Shown here: piece by piece, positions 11,028 through 22,788 of the stretch
Numbering within the stretch: the first letter of the stretch is position 1
Layout: every line of letters starts with the position of its first letter
Assembly (NCBI GenBank): GCA_963555705.1
Contig: OY743169.1
Span: 9,858,014-9,922,013, forward strand
Reading direction: 5' to 3'
DNA from: Ligustrum vulgare
Taxonomy: Eukaryota > Streptophyta > Magnoliopsida > Lamiales > Oleaceae
DNA: 64,000 nucleotides
Translations under genes and position numbers: made by a program
The notes under the pieces: model-generated
The model's database searches: none
What the model was told of the DNA's origin: nothing
What the model saw: only the letters and a program-made list of their open reading frames with translations

Positions 11028-11855
11028 TCTTTGTGTTTTTATTTTGGATTTTGAGTTTTGGATTTTGTTTTAAATTTTGAATTTTGGTTGTATGTTTTGG
11101 GATTGCTGAAAACATGTTCTCTTTGTGATTTTGGAAAATTGTTTTAAAAAATAGAAAACAAAAAAATGCGTTTACTTTGTAATTTTTGATATATTTATTT
11201 TTTGATATTTTATATGTAAAAAATGGTTGATTTGTTGAATTACATTAATTTTAATGTTAATAAATCAGTTAGTTCTCTATGTCAATAAATTCATCATTAA
11301 TATTGTTTCAGCTAAACAAAAATTTAACCCCATATCAACAATATCTTAACATGAATATATATATAATGACAAAATAATATAAGAATTTCAAGTGAAAGAA
11401 ATGTCTCATATTTACCCAAATAATAATAATAAATAAATAAAAAATTACAAAAAATAAAATAAAAATATTAACATGAATCTATATATAATGACAAAATAAC
11501 ATAAGAACTTCAAGTGAATGAAGTGTCTCATATTTAAAAAAAAATAAAAAAAAATTATGAAAAAAAATCTTAACATGAATCTATATATAATGGCAAAATA
11601 ATATAAGAACTTCAAGGGAAGGAAGTGTCTCACAAAAAAAAAAAAAAAAAATCCAAAATGCGCGTTTTGGTCTTTTTGGACTTTTTAACTCAAAATATTC
11701 AAAACGCAATAAATTCGTTTTGAGTTTCCTTTATATTTTTTTTTGGTGTTTTGGAAAACGCGTTTCTGAAAATGAGTAAAGTGAACGCATTTTCGATATT
11801 TTCAAAAATCGAAAACTCAAAACAGCCTGAAAACAGCAAAGAGAACGGTGTAGCC
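11028..11855. mobile_element. Large MITE / non-autonomous DNA element
   Basis: The ends form an inverted repeat: ccgttctctttg near 11032 and caaagagaacgg near 11838-11849. Sub-terminal regions are also inverted (ggattttgagttttgg on the left; cgaaaactcaaaacagc on the right). It is about 820 bp and has no transposase frame. It abuts the 5' edge of the LINE fragment, so it may have inserted there. A target duplication could not be defined. Confidence 0.55.
11345..11633. repeat. Three tandem copies of a ~110-bp unit inside the MITE
   Basis: Copies start at about 11345, 11467 and 11569. Each contains 'taacatgaat', 'atatataatg', 'aaaataa' and 'caagtgaa.gaa.tgtctca'. The spacers between them are A-rich and of unequal length. 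Confidence 0.8.
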
Positions 11856-12501
11856 TCGTAGGATTTCCCGATTGGAATGCTAAGGATAGCTCCTTTGTCA
11901 ACGGGTGAAAATAGATGTTATTGTTTTATTATTTGATCAACATTATTTTACATGAAAAAATTTTGTGAAGTTATTTTTGTCCATTTTTTTTTTCTTTTTT
12001 TTAATATTTATTTGTACAAACCCTATTTCCAACTAACCAAAAAAAAAAAAAAGAACCGACATGAAAAAAATGGAGTGTATCTTATTTTCCACCAAAATCT
12101 TCTTACCTTTGGTGGAAAATCAAATCAAAACCCATTAAAGTGGTTGGAAAATCAATACCTTGAGCTTGAGAAGTTGGAAAATGTAATCACGTGAAGACCT
12201 TTTAGAAAATGTTGTCCATCCAATACTTGGAAATTTGGGAGGAAATCAAACACAGTGCCATCTAGAATTTACTGAAAACTGCAAATGAATTATTTTTGAC
12301 AAGACACTTTTTAACAAGTAATATTTATAAATTGCTTTGTTTGTAATTTTTTAAATACAATGAATGATTAAAAAGTGGATAGAAAAATATGTGATTAAAA
12401 AATAATTTATAAATTGTGTTGTTTATAAATTAATTTATAATTTATAATGACGCAAGTCAATTTGAGCTCATCATACTTATTTTCTTATATTGTAAACAAG
12501 T
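11856..12501. other. Intergenic DNA, no gene
   Basis: A forward frame at 11952-12194 is low-complexity and unsupported. The stretch 12355-12425 contains the 'gattaaaaagtgg...aaattgtgttgtttataaa' word shared by several MITEs here. Confidence 0.5.
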
Positions 12502-12509
12502 ATCACATT

Positions 12510-12862
12510 TAGAGATGGAAAAAAAACCCAACCTCAATGGAGCGAAAAAAAACTAGCCCAGCGGGTCGGGACCCGAACGAGTCGTGGGGCGGGTTTGACT
12601 GGCCCGACACGAACTCACCTCGAATAAATTAATTAAAAATAAATTAATAAAGAAAAAATACTGTAAAAATAAAATAAAATAAAAACTAAAACAAATAAAA
12701 TTAAAATTAAAATTAAACGGAGCGGTAAACTGGATGACGGGGTTGACCCCCCTGCCCTGCCCCGAATGACTTCGAAATTCGTGAGGCGAGTAACGGGTTT
12801 GACAAAGAAAAAACTCGCGGGGCGGGGTAACCCGACCCAAACTCGTCCAATTGCTATCACTA
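12510..12862. mobile_element. hAT-type MITE, 353 bp, with 8-bp target duplication
   Basis: Terminal inverted repeats are tagagatgg at the left and ctatcacta at the right (reverse complement tagtgatag). The 8-bp flanks are atcacatt (12502-12509) and atcaaatt (12863-12870), matching at seven of eight. Eight-base duplications and a short TAGNGATGG-like end are typical of hAT elements. The interior is G+C-rich at both ends, with many 'gacccgaa/gggcggg' words in inverted orientation. The frames through it are artefacts. Confidence 0.75.
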
Positions 12863-12870
12863 ATCAAATT

Positions 12871-13814
12871 TGAACCACAGAATAATTTAAGTATCTTTCG
12901 ATTTCTGGAACGAACTGAACATATACGATATACACTAATACACTGGAAATTAAAAGTTAAAAGATGATAGAAGAAAAATAGTAGAATCAAAGGGATGGAT
13001 TTACTATTTCTTTTCATCTTTCCGTCTTTAAAATTTACATATTTATTAATTTAACTCGTCAACACATTATAAATTTTAAACATTTATCGTAATTGTAATG
13101 ACCAAAGGGTCATCCACTTAGGGGTAGTAAATGGGTCAAACGGCTCGTTTGTTTGCCTGCTCGATTAGTCGAGGCTTGGCCCCCTAGTCACTCAGGCTCG
13201 AAGCGACTCTCGTCTCGAGCAGCTCATGGACTCGTATTCTTTTTGCCCAAATTGTCATATTTTTGAAATTATATAAAAAATGTAAAAAGTAAAATAAAAT
13301 TCAGGGCTCGTGGCCCGAGTTACGAGCTCAAGAGCCTCGCCTCTCTTTTGCACGAGCCGAACATGTGGGCTTAAGCTCGGCCCATTCCTTAAAATCAACA
13401 TTTTTTTTTGACAGCACTCAACATCAACTTGCACAGCACAAAATCCACGGTATGTTTCTGACATTCTGTGTGCATACGTTGTATATAGGGGTGTGGTGCG
13501 CCGTGTGGGATCCTTCCAAAACAATATTCTCCAAAATTTTATTTATTTTTTGTCCACTGGAAAATATAAAGAGCACAAATGGACCAATACTTGGCGCCAC
13601 GTAATCTCTCGTCTTTTCTGCAGTTTTTGTCTGTACAATATTAGTAGCATGCGTGTCCACCGTCAGTGGATAGAATTTTGTTGACGTTAATTTCATAATT
13701 ATGAGGGAAATAACACGCACGTGTCCCAAATATTCCATTTTGTAACAATTTCATCCCCATTAAATTTTTATCTGGCCTACCATATCAACCTCCGTTTGTT
13801 TTTGGTTTATAATG
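12871..13814. other. Intergenic DNA with a possible decayed hAT fragment
   Basis: From about 13118 (taggggtagtaaatggg) to about 13400 the sequence has the same 'gctcg/cgagc' composition as the hAT MITEs, but no matching right flank was found. Four overlapping frames on both strands (13255-13738) shadow each other and match no family. Confidence 0.4.
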
Positions 13815-13815
13815 G

Positions 13816-14105
13816 TCCGTTTGGTAACACTATTTAGTTTATAAAATTGTTTATTTATAATTTTGAAGTAAAAATTAATGGTTGAAAATTGAAGAAAGAA
13901 AAAATTTGAGGTTAAAAAGTGGTTTGAAAAATTGTATTGTTTATAAACAAGATTCCTGGTCTTATCCGAAGGCATGCTAAAATATACAATTTCTCAAATC
14001 ACTTTTTAACTACATACATTTTATTCCTCTAATTTTCAACAACTATTTTTACCTTAAATTCATAAATAAACCACTTATATAAATCAAATAGTGTTACCAA
14101 ACGGA
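13816..14105. mobile_element. MITE with long terminal inverted repeats
   Basis: The left end tccgtttggtaacactattt is repeated in reverse complement at the right end (about 14083-14105). The inverted arms extend inward over more than 100 bases each, including 'ttaaaaagtggtttgaaaaattgta' on the left against its mirror 'caatttctcaaatcactttttaac'. The element could fold into one long hairpin. The target duplication is not clear. Confidence 0.75.
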
Positions 14106-15210
14106 GTAGAGTCATACAAATGATCATTCCAACAATTAAGTCTCTGTTTGACAAAATATTTTTAAACATGTTTTTAAAGAACACATTTTCCCATACCATT
14201 ATTTAATGACATGTATTTTCTCTTCACTTTTCAATCATATATTTTACTTAAAAAAATAAACTTTTTTTAAACAAAAACTTTTAATAAATAGAGCTTAATT
14301 CCTTGTTAGAAAGCGATTATTTCAAAATTTACTTTTTCACACTCATTTTTCAATTATTCATTCTCCAACAAATATTTCATAATTTTTCTCTATAGTAATC
14401 ATACATTAAAAAAAAAAAAAATCATTTTTCAAATAAGAATAGTACAATTTAACACCACCTCTAACCTCTTTCATTACACCGACAAAGTTAGCACTTGCTA
14501 TGTAAACATCACTAGCTTGACGGGAGGTGAGTTCTAATTTTCACTATTAAACGATAACCACTTGCTATGAGAAATGCTATTAAATATTGGGTAATATGAA
14601 TTCCAAAAATAACAACACGTGTAATAGAAGACTCTTTTCAATCTGTCGAGCCCGTAATATATTAACCACAAAGTATTAAATGCCAATATTTGATCAAGTA
14701 TTGTATATTTAGGATTATGCTAAATGTACTCACTCGATTACATACAATGTTACTCATTCTCTTACGTGAGTGTAATGTAATATGCGTGTGATGTGTGAAT
14801 AAAATGATAAAATTATTTAAAAACGATTTAGCTATTTCAAAAAAGTTCGACTTACTATTATTGTTGTTATTTTTAGGATAATTTTTTTTCGGTCTAACAT
14901 CACGTGTATAGAAGTTGTCATATACATGTTTTCCTTTAGGTTGGGATGCCATTTACACAACGTCTCTATAACTTAAAAGATAAGAGGATATGGGATCTAT
15001 AGAGGGACATAACCGTCACACTCATAGAAGGTTAGGGACCCTGAACGAATTAACACAATATATTAATAATAATATAATTAAATACCTAAAAATTTGATTT
15101 AACTTGGATAATGTTTATTCTTATCCATCGTATGAGAGCACTACCAATTGGGCCCCGCACATTCTTTTCCTAAAATTTTATTCAAATGGGTCCCCAGTTT
15201 GGGTTTGTAA
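14106..15210. other. Intergenic DNA upstream of the F-box gene
   Basis: AT-rich. A MITE-like segment (about 14145-14440) begins 'ctctgtttgacaaaatattt'. No gene is supported; the reverse frame 14662-14952 has no domain. Confidence 0.5.
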
Positions 15211-15216
15211 TTGGCC

Positions 15217-15224
15217 TATATATA
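15217..15224 (+). promoter_or_regulatory. Likely TATA box of the F-box gene
   Basis: The sequence cctatatatatcc precedes a plausible 5' leader (about 15250-15407). The leader ends at a donor-like cccg|gtaaat at 15408, so a leader intron of roughly 0.77 kb probably runs to an acceptor near 16177 or 16191, just before the start codon. Inferred from position and motif only. Confidence 0.45.
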
Positions 15225-16205
15225 TCCATAACATTGTGAGTAGCTGATATATATACACAAAGCACTTGCGCATTTCAGCTGCTACCCAATCAACCATCGT
15301 TAATTTCCCTATCCCACAGAAAATATTCATTCTTTTTCCATCAAAAAATACAGAGAAATCCTGAAGAGATCTGCAGATAGAAGAAAATTCGAAGAACTTT
15401 TTTCCCGGTAAATGAAAGTTTCCTTTTGATTTTGATTTTTTTTCCCCGTTCTGCGACTTCCTGGCTGTGATTTGATTGAAATTGTGACGTGCGTGTAATT
15501 TGGCGATGGAATTTTGGGGGAACTATTCTTTTTCTTTTTCCGTTTTTTTTTCTTTTCTTGAGAATCATAAGGGAAATTATGAATCTGGTGAAGGATAAAC
15601 AATTGATTCGTTTGGTTAAATTACAGTTGATCTGTGCGTTGATTGTAATTTAAGACATATTTTCAACATTAGTTAAATTTCACTTAAAAATTAAAGGAAA
15701 AAAAAAAAGCAAATTATTCAAGATGTTTGAAAATAAGTAGTCGCTCTTTTTCCTTCTAATGAAATGAAAAAAAATAAAAAAAATGTTGAGCCCCCACTTT
15801 GAGGTCCCTCACCGATCCTGTCCTAGTTCTTGGTGAATGATATAAATCGCTATTTTTCCTTCTAATAATCTTAGCCAAACACCCTCCTTGACTTTTAGGG
15901 CGGCTTTGGAGAACTGTTGAGGTTGCCTCTAAAGAATGTGTAAAGTATACGTATCATGTGTGGAAGTACTGTGTTGACAGTGTTGTCGGGCAAAATTGTT
16001 AAATGCATGTTTGGGAGTAATCTTTTATCAATGTGTGGTATTCCTACTTTTTAACCAAATGAAAATAAGGCGACTTATCAAAAAAAAAAAGGGAAAAAAT
16101 TGACAAGTGATTGCTGTTCCTTCAAGTAAAGTCGGTGGATCGATTATTAACTGTTATTTCTTGACTTTTGATTTTAGTTTTGTTTGTGAAGACGTTAAGA
16201 TCAAA

Positions 16206-17643
16206 ATGAGGACAATTGGAAGATCTGAGGCGGATATGATCAGCAATCTTCCTTGTAGTATCATAGAGAACATTCTTGGATGCTTGCCGCTGCGAGATGC
16301 CGTGAGAACGAGCATTTTGTCGAGAGAATGGAGGTACAAGTGGCTAACATGTCCAGAACTGATTTTCGATTTCTGGTTTGATCAAATGTTTCTGGGAAAC
16401 CACAAACTTGAGATGATTATATACCAAATTCTTAGACTACATCAAGGACCCCTGCTTAAATTTTCCCTCCAAGTCCCTGATTTTCGAAGTTGCTCCGATA
16501 TTGATCAATGGATTGATCAACTACCAAACAACAATATCCAGGACTTCACTCTTCATATATCTAGGGGGGACAAGTATGTGTTACCTTCTTGTCTATTCGC
16601 TTTCCAGCAGTTAAGGAATTTGAAGCTCTACAAATGTGCATTCAATCCCCCTCCCGGGTTCAAAGGATTCAGTAAGCTTGTGAACCTCGATCTTCAGAAT
16701 GTTGAACTTGATCCTGTAACATTTGCAAAATTTATTGCTCTTTGCCCCAATCTTGAAAGATTGAGATTAATGGACTGCACTGGCTTTGATTGCCTCGAAA
16801 TCAATGCTTCCAAATTGAAATTTCTCGAGTTTCACGGGGTATTTAAATCCGTCTCTTTCAAGAACTGTACCAGTCTCGCTGAAGTTAAATTATCGTTCAA
16901 TTCGATGGATTTCAAAACTGGAAATCGCTTCTCGTTTGATTTGATCAAATCTTTAAGCTGTCTGCCTGCGCTCGAGGAACTGCATCTGCAGGCTTATGCG
17001 TTGGAGGTAAGAAATTGCAATTTCGAGTATACTTTGGGAATTCAAAATGACATTTTCCTTCTTGTTAATTTCTTAATCTGTAACTAAATTTAGTCTTTCG
17101 ACGCATTTTCAGGACCTCACAGAATTTGGTGCACCTAAGAAACTTCCCGTGGCTTTGAAGACCCTGAAAACTCTTCACCTGTCTGATATGTATTTTGAAA
17201 ATATTGAAGAAATCTCATGTGCCATTTGCTTGATCAGAAGCTCTCCCAATTTACAGAAGCTTAAAATTACAGTAAGTCATTATCTTCTTCTCATTGTTCT
17301 TTACTAATGAAGTCAAACCAAATTAACGTAATTGCACCATTTTCAGGCCTTCACTTTCGATGTGGTGGAAGCTGTTGCAGAATTTCTCCGAGCACAAAAA
17401 ATTTCAGACGGATCTTTGACTCAGCTCAAAACAGTGGATATGCAACTCTTTTCAGGGATGGAGTCTGAAATGGAGTTTGTCAAGTATCTATTGGCATCTG
17501 CAACTGCACTCGAGGAAATGGCAATCACGCCTCATGCTGGAAGCGTTTCTGACGGAGGAGAATCCATATTGAATGAACTTAAACAATTTCCCCGAGCATC
17601 ACCAAAAGCAGAAATCATTAATTCTGAAAAGAAGGGATGGTAA
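16206..17643 (+). CDS. F-box/FBD/LRR-like protein (At1g13570-type)
   Basis: Three coding exons: 16206-17006, 17113-17271 and 17347-17643, with GT-AG introns of 106 and 75 bp, both phase 0. The product is 418 aa. An N-terminal F-box (about residues 10-50) shows 'ISNLPCSIIENILGCLPLRD' followed by the 'RTSILSREWRYKW' motif typical of plant F-box/FBD proteins. The middle has degenerate leucine-rich repeats, for example 'LRNLKLYKC' and 'LVNLDLQNVEL'. The C-terminus has an FBD-like part with 'ALEEMAITP'. Family members are substrate receptors of SCF (SKP1-cullin-F-box) ubiquitin ligases; the substrate here is unknown. The ATG at 16206 is chosen because the frame upstream of it has no ATG and resembles intron or leader. 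The gene looks intact, with no premature stop across the junctions. Confidence 0.88.
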
Positions 17644-18390
17644 TTTGCCAGGTTCCTTTAGGTCTACGTTGGAAATTGAGGTTCCATTCCTTAATTATTT
17701 ACAAGTTCATAATTCACTCCATGTGGGATTCGTTCGCACTTTTCAAACAATCCTACCACATCATTTTTTGGCCCACTTCAATTGATGGTCCATCGAGCTT
17801 AGGTTCTGTGTCCGGTTGCTGGGTGTTTTTTAGATCAGCACAAGTATTATGTCTATAGTAGAAACATCTTTTAAGCTCATGGCCATGGTTTCTTGTGGCT
17901 GTCTTTGTATATCAAGTCATTGTAAATTTTACACTCCCCACTGGGGTTGTCCTTAGATCTGGAATTCGAGATGACTCTAAATTTGGAGAACAGTCCACAG
18001 ATTCACTTGTAGTTCGGATTCATTTAGGATTGAATTATTTTAACAGTTGAATTAATACCAAACAAGTGGAGAAACTCTTGTGTGGGGGCGGGCATACCAG
18101 CCCATGTGATGTATGCCCTTCCTATAGAAAATTGACACCTATTCGAGTTTGTTAGGGAAGTAAAAAGCTTTGCATTAATAATGATTAAAGGCTATCGGTA
18201 TCTTTCCTCACTCATTTATATAGATTTATTTAATTTTTTACACATATTATAAAAACATATTTAATATTATTAAAAATATAATTTTTAGAAAGAAAATTTT
18301 CAACTTATCCTTATTAATATAAAAAATACTCCCCGTCTCATAAAGATATACCTGTTCTCATTTTCACACAGATTAAGAAATTGTAGTTAA
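17644..18390. other. 3' flank of the F-box gene
   Basis: The first few hundred bases probably hold the 3' UTR. Two overlapping forward frames (17573-17785 and 17637-17858) lie partly in the last exon and have no domain, so they are not called. No clear polyadenylation signal was chosen. Confidence 0.4.
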
Positions 18391-18394
18391 TATA

Positions 18395-19050
18395 GTTGAA
18401 ATAATAAATTTTGTTTCGGTAATTTTTCTGACCTTGACGTGGCGAGATCAAATGCTGATATTTTGTTGGAGATGATGATCTATGTTTTTAAGAAACCTGC
18501 AAAAAAGGCAACGAGGGATGCCCTCGTCGCCCCTCCGGTGTGAGAATTAGTATTTTGGAGAGAAGCAGAAAATATATAACTGGAATATATGTAAAGAATT
18601 ATGAATGAATAATATGTGATCAAATAGGCTGTATTTATAGGGCTGAAAAGTCCATAACTTTCCTTAATTAAAGAAGGAGTCCTCTTTTGTGTAAACTTAC
18701 TTCTTAGGAAGAATTCTAAACCTGTTGGGATTTAGTTTCCTTTTGATGAAACGTTTCCTTATAGAACACGTATCGTCTTAAGGCCCAAGAATATAGCCCA
18801 TTAATGAGGCCCATTATCAAAAAGGTATTCGAAGCATGCTCGTACGGGCCATAGGTCGGGGTAGGCCGACCTGGCCCATCAGTGAGAACACGAGCTACAG
18901 TGATCGGGGTGCCTCCGATCTGTTAAGCCCGAGTTTTAGAGAACATAGGCCCAACATTGTTGAGTAGAGGATAGGTCGGCATGTGACCGACCATGTAATA
19001 ACGACAAAAATCCCGGGCATAAGGTCGGGTCATATAATTTGTCTATCCTT
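18395..19050 (-). mobile_element. LTR remnant, reverse orientation
   Basis: Read on the reverse strand this has a G+C-richer upstream half, a TATAAATA box (plus-strand tatttata at 18632-18639), a leader, and a terminal stretch rich in 'gacgagggcatccctcg' words. Its leader matches 3215-3345 on the other strand. No internal coding region follows on either side, so it is a solo or truncated LTR, probably Gypsy-type. Confidence 0.5.
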
Positions 19051-20385
19051 TCAGGAAACAGGAAAATAATACCGATCAAATTTATTTATACTTTTTTAAA
19101 TATAATATTAGGTTAATTTCAAAGACTCATTAATCCATTGAAACTACGTGACATTAAATTGACATTAGAATTAATTACTAAGGTACATTAATTAGGGGTA
19201 TATAATGAATGAAAAATTAAATACATGCTCATTATAGTATGTGGCTTATCTTTGTGGGATGGACGGAAATAGTATACAAGTCTATCTTTGTGTGATAGAG
19301 GGAATATTATTATTGGAAGTAATAAATAAGGGTACATTAGTGAAAAAACAAAATAAATACTTTCTAATAAAGAAATAAGCTTATATATAATTGGGATAAG
19401 AAAAATAGGAAATGAATTCTATATATCTTAATAAAAAAAAGTATTATTAGGAATTAGTCTTTTATTACAAAACAAATCAAAATACTTACAAGTCAATTTA
19501 GTGCGTATATGGTGGGAGTGTTTTTTTTTTTTTCTTTTGACAATTTACGGTGAGAGTTATTGTATTGACAAAAAAAAAAAAAAAAAAAGTAATAAAAATA
19601 CCTCCAATGTTAATAGAAGTGATTGATATATACAATAATGTCAACATCATCTTTTAGCAAAATGAATACAAAATAGGTTTCCCTTTTATCTTCTACAATG
19701 ACTTCAGGTACAAAATACTTAAATCACCTGAAAAATATAAACAAACACCATAAATAAATTACGAACAAAATTCTTTGGTATAGAACTATATAAAAACTTA
19801 CACAATCACTAATCTTTTCCTTATAGATGATCAAAATTATAATAATGTGGATCTTGAATAAAAAAAAAATTCATCGACTTTTGATGATGATGATATTAAT
19901 AATAATAATAATAAAAAAACAACAATAATAATATTTGTAATGAGAAAAAAATACCGTAGTCAAGCAATTCATATCATTATGTTTTTGTTGCATGTTTGGA
20001 AGGTGAAAATTTGAATTCACTGGAGCTAAGTGATGAATAAACAGAGTAAGGACGGTAAGTGTAGGTTGATATATTGGATAAGAGACGCAATTATTATTTT
20101 TATGATTGCCTACTTCCATTGTAAGATGGTCATCATATATTAGAAAAAAATAATATATTATTTTAGAATTAAATAACGATAATTATTGAGCTAAAATTTT
20201 TTTTAATCATATTATCACCTATCTTTGTCTTTTTCCCCCTCTCCAAATTGTTTTTTATTCTTACATTTGTTATTCCTTTGACTGTCACAGTTGATGAATT
20301 TAATATTATTGCCTCATCCCAAGGGCACCACAAGTAAAATGACCATCATCTTTTCTAAACTTTTGAAAGAAATTTATAGTCTTCT
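19051..20385. other. Intergenic DNA, no gene
   Basis: AT-rich with poly(A)/poly(T) runs (about 19520-19590) and an AAT trinucleotide run (about 19895-19930). The reverse frame 19871-20119 has no domain. Confidence 0.5.
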
Positions 20386-20389
20386 CATC

Positions 20390-21160
20390 TTTTTTAAGTA
20401 GTTTCATTGCTTTTGCTAACTTTTCTTTAACAATTAGTTACTGAACAAATGATTAAGTGGTCTCATCCAATAAAAATGCAAAACTAAATAATTTTTTTTT
20501 TCCAATGACAGTTAACTCCAACAAATTGAGCACAAATCAAATTGTACTTATTAGTATCAAACCATACAATGTCATCAAAGCAATCGTAGTCTAACTTCGA
20601 CCTACTATCCCTCCAAAAAAAAAAAATTTGTCATCCGATTAAATTGATCCACTTGCATTGAGTAGAAAAGCTAGCATCCTCACTTTGCTTCAAACTTAAA
20701 ATGGTTTAGCAAAATTTGTACATCTCATGATTCAATCATTTCACATTCCGCTTCAATCATTTCACCTTTTTTTTTTTCAAATAATTTCTCATAACCTTTT
20801 TGGTAAATCCAACATTTTCAGCCCCACTATCTTCATTTGCAAAATAAAAGTATGATTTCGTTGGTCCTATACTTGTATTAAACATAGAATTAATGACATA
20901 TGCTTGAGCATTAGACACCATACGGCTTGATCTAAGAAATTATCTTTCTTTCGGACTAGAAAGTTCATGGTTATTATGGCTATATGAGAAATTTTCCAGA
21001 TTTCACCCTCAACTATAAAACACACCATAAACTTACAACATGTTCTTGTTTCTAATCTATTGTACTTTCTCATTTCAAGCAACTCTCCATCTCTTTGAAA
21101 CCCTTCATTTGAACATAAAAATTCTCGTTGTTTAATATTTTTGTTGCGTCTCTTTGAACA
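20390..21160 (-). pseudogene. FAR1-related (MULE-derived) pseudogene
   Basis: On the reverse strand, broken frames from about 21155 read like the FAR1 DNA-binding domain: 'REFLCSNEGFQRD', then 'RLETRTCCKFMV' where a conserved Gly-Cys has become Cys-Cys, then 'WKISHIA'. Further on (20500-20680) come remnants of the MULE transposase region, 'FFWRDSRSKLDYDCFDD' and 'KYNLICAQFVGVN'. FAR1/FHY3 proteins are transcription factors domesticated from Mutator-like transposases; FRS-like copies are common as transposon debris. Frameshifts and stops are frequent, so no functional product is expected. Whether this was a gene or an autonomous MULE is unclear. Confidence 0.7.
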
Positions 21161-21571
21161 TACCCTTCTATTCCAAGTAAAACCCGTTCACCATAGTCAA
21201 CAATTCCAAAATATACAAAGATTTCAATAAAACTCATTAAACCCATTTAAAATATTAATATATTAAACACATTCACCATTCAAAAATACCAAATATCGAC
21301 AGATTTCACCATTTTAGAAACATTAAAAAAAAAAACACTGCATAAAACATATTAATATAATAATAAATAATTTTATATTCACATTCATATAATATAAACA
21401 TTTGGAAAATCTCCAGAACTAAAATAAAAAAATTTATAACAGACCCGATTTTGCTTGGACGTAAATGTGTTTGAAAGTGAAGAAGGACTTTGAAGAGAGA
21501 GAGAGAGAGAGAGAGAATGCATGCCTATTTTCTATTGGGCAGGCATATACCACATGGGTTGGTGTGGCCCA
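21160..21571. other. Intergenic DNA with (GA)n microsatellite
   Basis: AT-rich; a (GA)n run lies at about 21495-21515. No gene is supported. Confidence 0.5.
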
Positions 21572-21579
21572 CCCCATAC

Positions 21580-22226
21580 TAGGGGTGTCAAACAGGGTCG
21601 TGCTGAGCCCCTTGAGTTTGGTCCAGTCCACGAGTCGAACCTATGAAATTCGTGTTGGAAACGAGCCGAACCTGCCCATTTCCCACATGAGACGTTCAAG
21701 TCCGGCTCGTGAGCCAACGGGCTCACAAGCTGGACGAATCGACTCAAACCCGTGACGTCTTTTTTTTTTGAAGGACTTAAAAGTTAAAATATAAAATTGA
21801 ATTGGATATTGAAATATATTATGTGACATTTGTAACATTCAATTTATGCTTAAAATGTAACATTCTTGTAATATTATAACATTCTCGTAAGTCCGGACTC
21901 GATTAAGAATTTAAAACTTTAAACCTATAATAATATAATATTGTTATGTGTTTTTTGTTATTTATAAATTTTTTTTAACACAATCATTACAATTTATAAA
22001 CATGAAAAATAAAAAAAATGCATAAAAATGATCAAAAATGTACGAGCTAGACAAGAGGCGAAGCTCACAAGCCGAACACGGGCCAACTCGCGACTTGTTG
22101 AGCTTTAATGAGCTTCACGAGCCGAACCCGAACTGTCAAACATCCAAAATTTTATGTCCGGTCCAAGGCCAAGTCTGTTTTTCATGAACCGAACTCCCGA
22201 ACTTTCCGACCCGTTTTTCGCCCCTA
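21580..22226. mobile_element. hAT-type MITE, 647 bp, with 8-bp target duplication
   Basis: The left end is taggggtgtcaaac; the right end, reverse complemented, is taggggcgaaaaac. Flanks are ccccatac (21572-21579) and ccccacac (22227-22234), seven of eight identical. The interior carries many 'gagccgaac/gttcggctc' words in both orientations around an AT-rich centre. The frames inside are composition artefacts. Confidence 0.75.
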
Positions 22227-22263
22227 CCCCACACAAGATTTTCTCAAGTGGAGAAAATATTAT

Positions 22264-22780
22264 TAGAGATGGCAATGGGGTGAGGATACCCACCCCGCCC
22301 CACGAGAAAAACCTCAAACCCATACCCGTCCCATGATCCGCTAAGTCATAACGAGGCGGGGAATCCAATTCCGGCCCCTTCCCCTTGTTTTTATTATTAT
22401 TATTATTCTTTTTTAAACTATTTGAACAAGATTTTCACTTGTTTTATTGTTACATTCCATCTCTCCTAATTAAATAACACAATATCAGACAACATTTTTT
22501 CAATAAAATCCTACAATATATTTAAATACTCATCATAAACAACAACTAACAAAATATAATACTTTTTCAAACTATATAATAAAAAAAAAATTAATTATTT
22601 TTTAATATAAGTAGCAGGGCAGGTCAAACAAAACCCACCCAACCCCATACCCACTTCGAATTTCTCATTTTAATTTCATACCCGTTCCATCAATTCGCGG
22701 GCGCGACTTTTTTTTCTCGCTCCATTAGAGTCGAGTATGTATTTAGTTCGGGGCAGGGTGACTTTTTTTGACCATCACTA
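22264..22780. mobile_element. hAT-type MITE, 517 bp, with 8-bp target duplication
   Basis: The left end is tagagatggcaa; the right end is ttgaccatcacta (reverse complement tagtgatggtcaa). Flanks are aatattat (22256-22263) and aatattgt (22781-22788), seven of eight identical. It lies only 29 bp from the right duplication of the preceding hAT MITE, so the two are neighbouring insertions. Confidence 0.75.
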
Positions 22781-22788
22781 AATATTGT

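Noticed and set aside
12553..13017. 154-aa reverse frame and a nested 75-aa frame
   Set aside because: They cross the hAT MITE and its flank; the composition follows the element's inverted words.
13118..13400. Possible fifth hAT MITE starting taggggtagtaaatggg
   Set aside because: The composition fits, but no matching right terminus with an 8-bp duplication was found.
16154..16339. Reverse frame over the start of the F-box gene
   Set aside because: Shadow of the real coding strand.
21434..22368. Cluster of overlapping frames on both strands
   Set aside because: All lie in or across two G+C-rich hAT MITEs; antiparallel frames mirror each other because of the inverted sub-terminal words.
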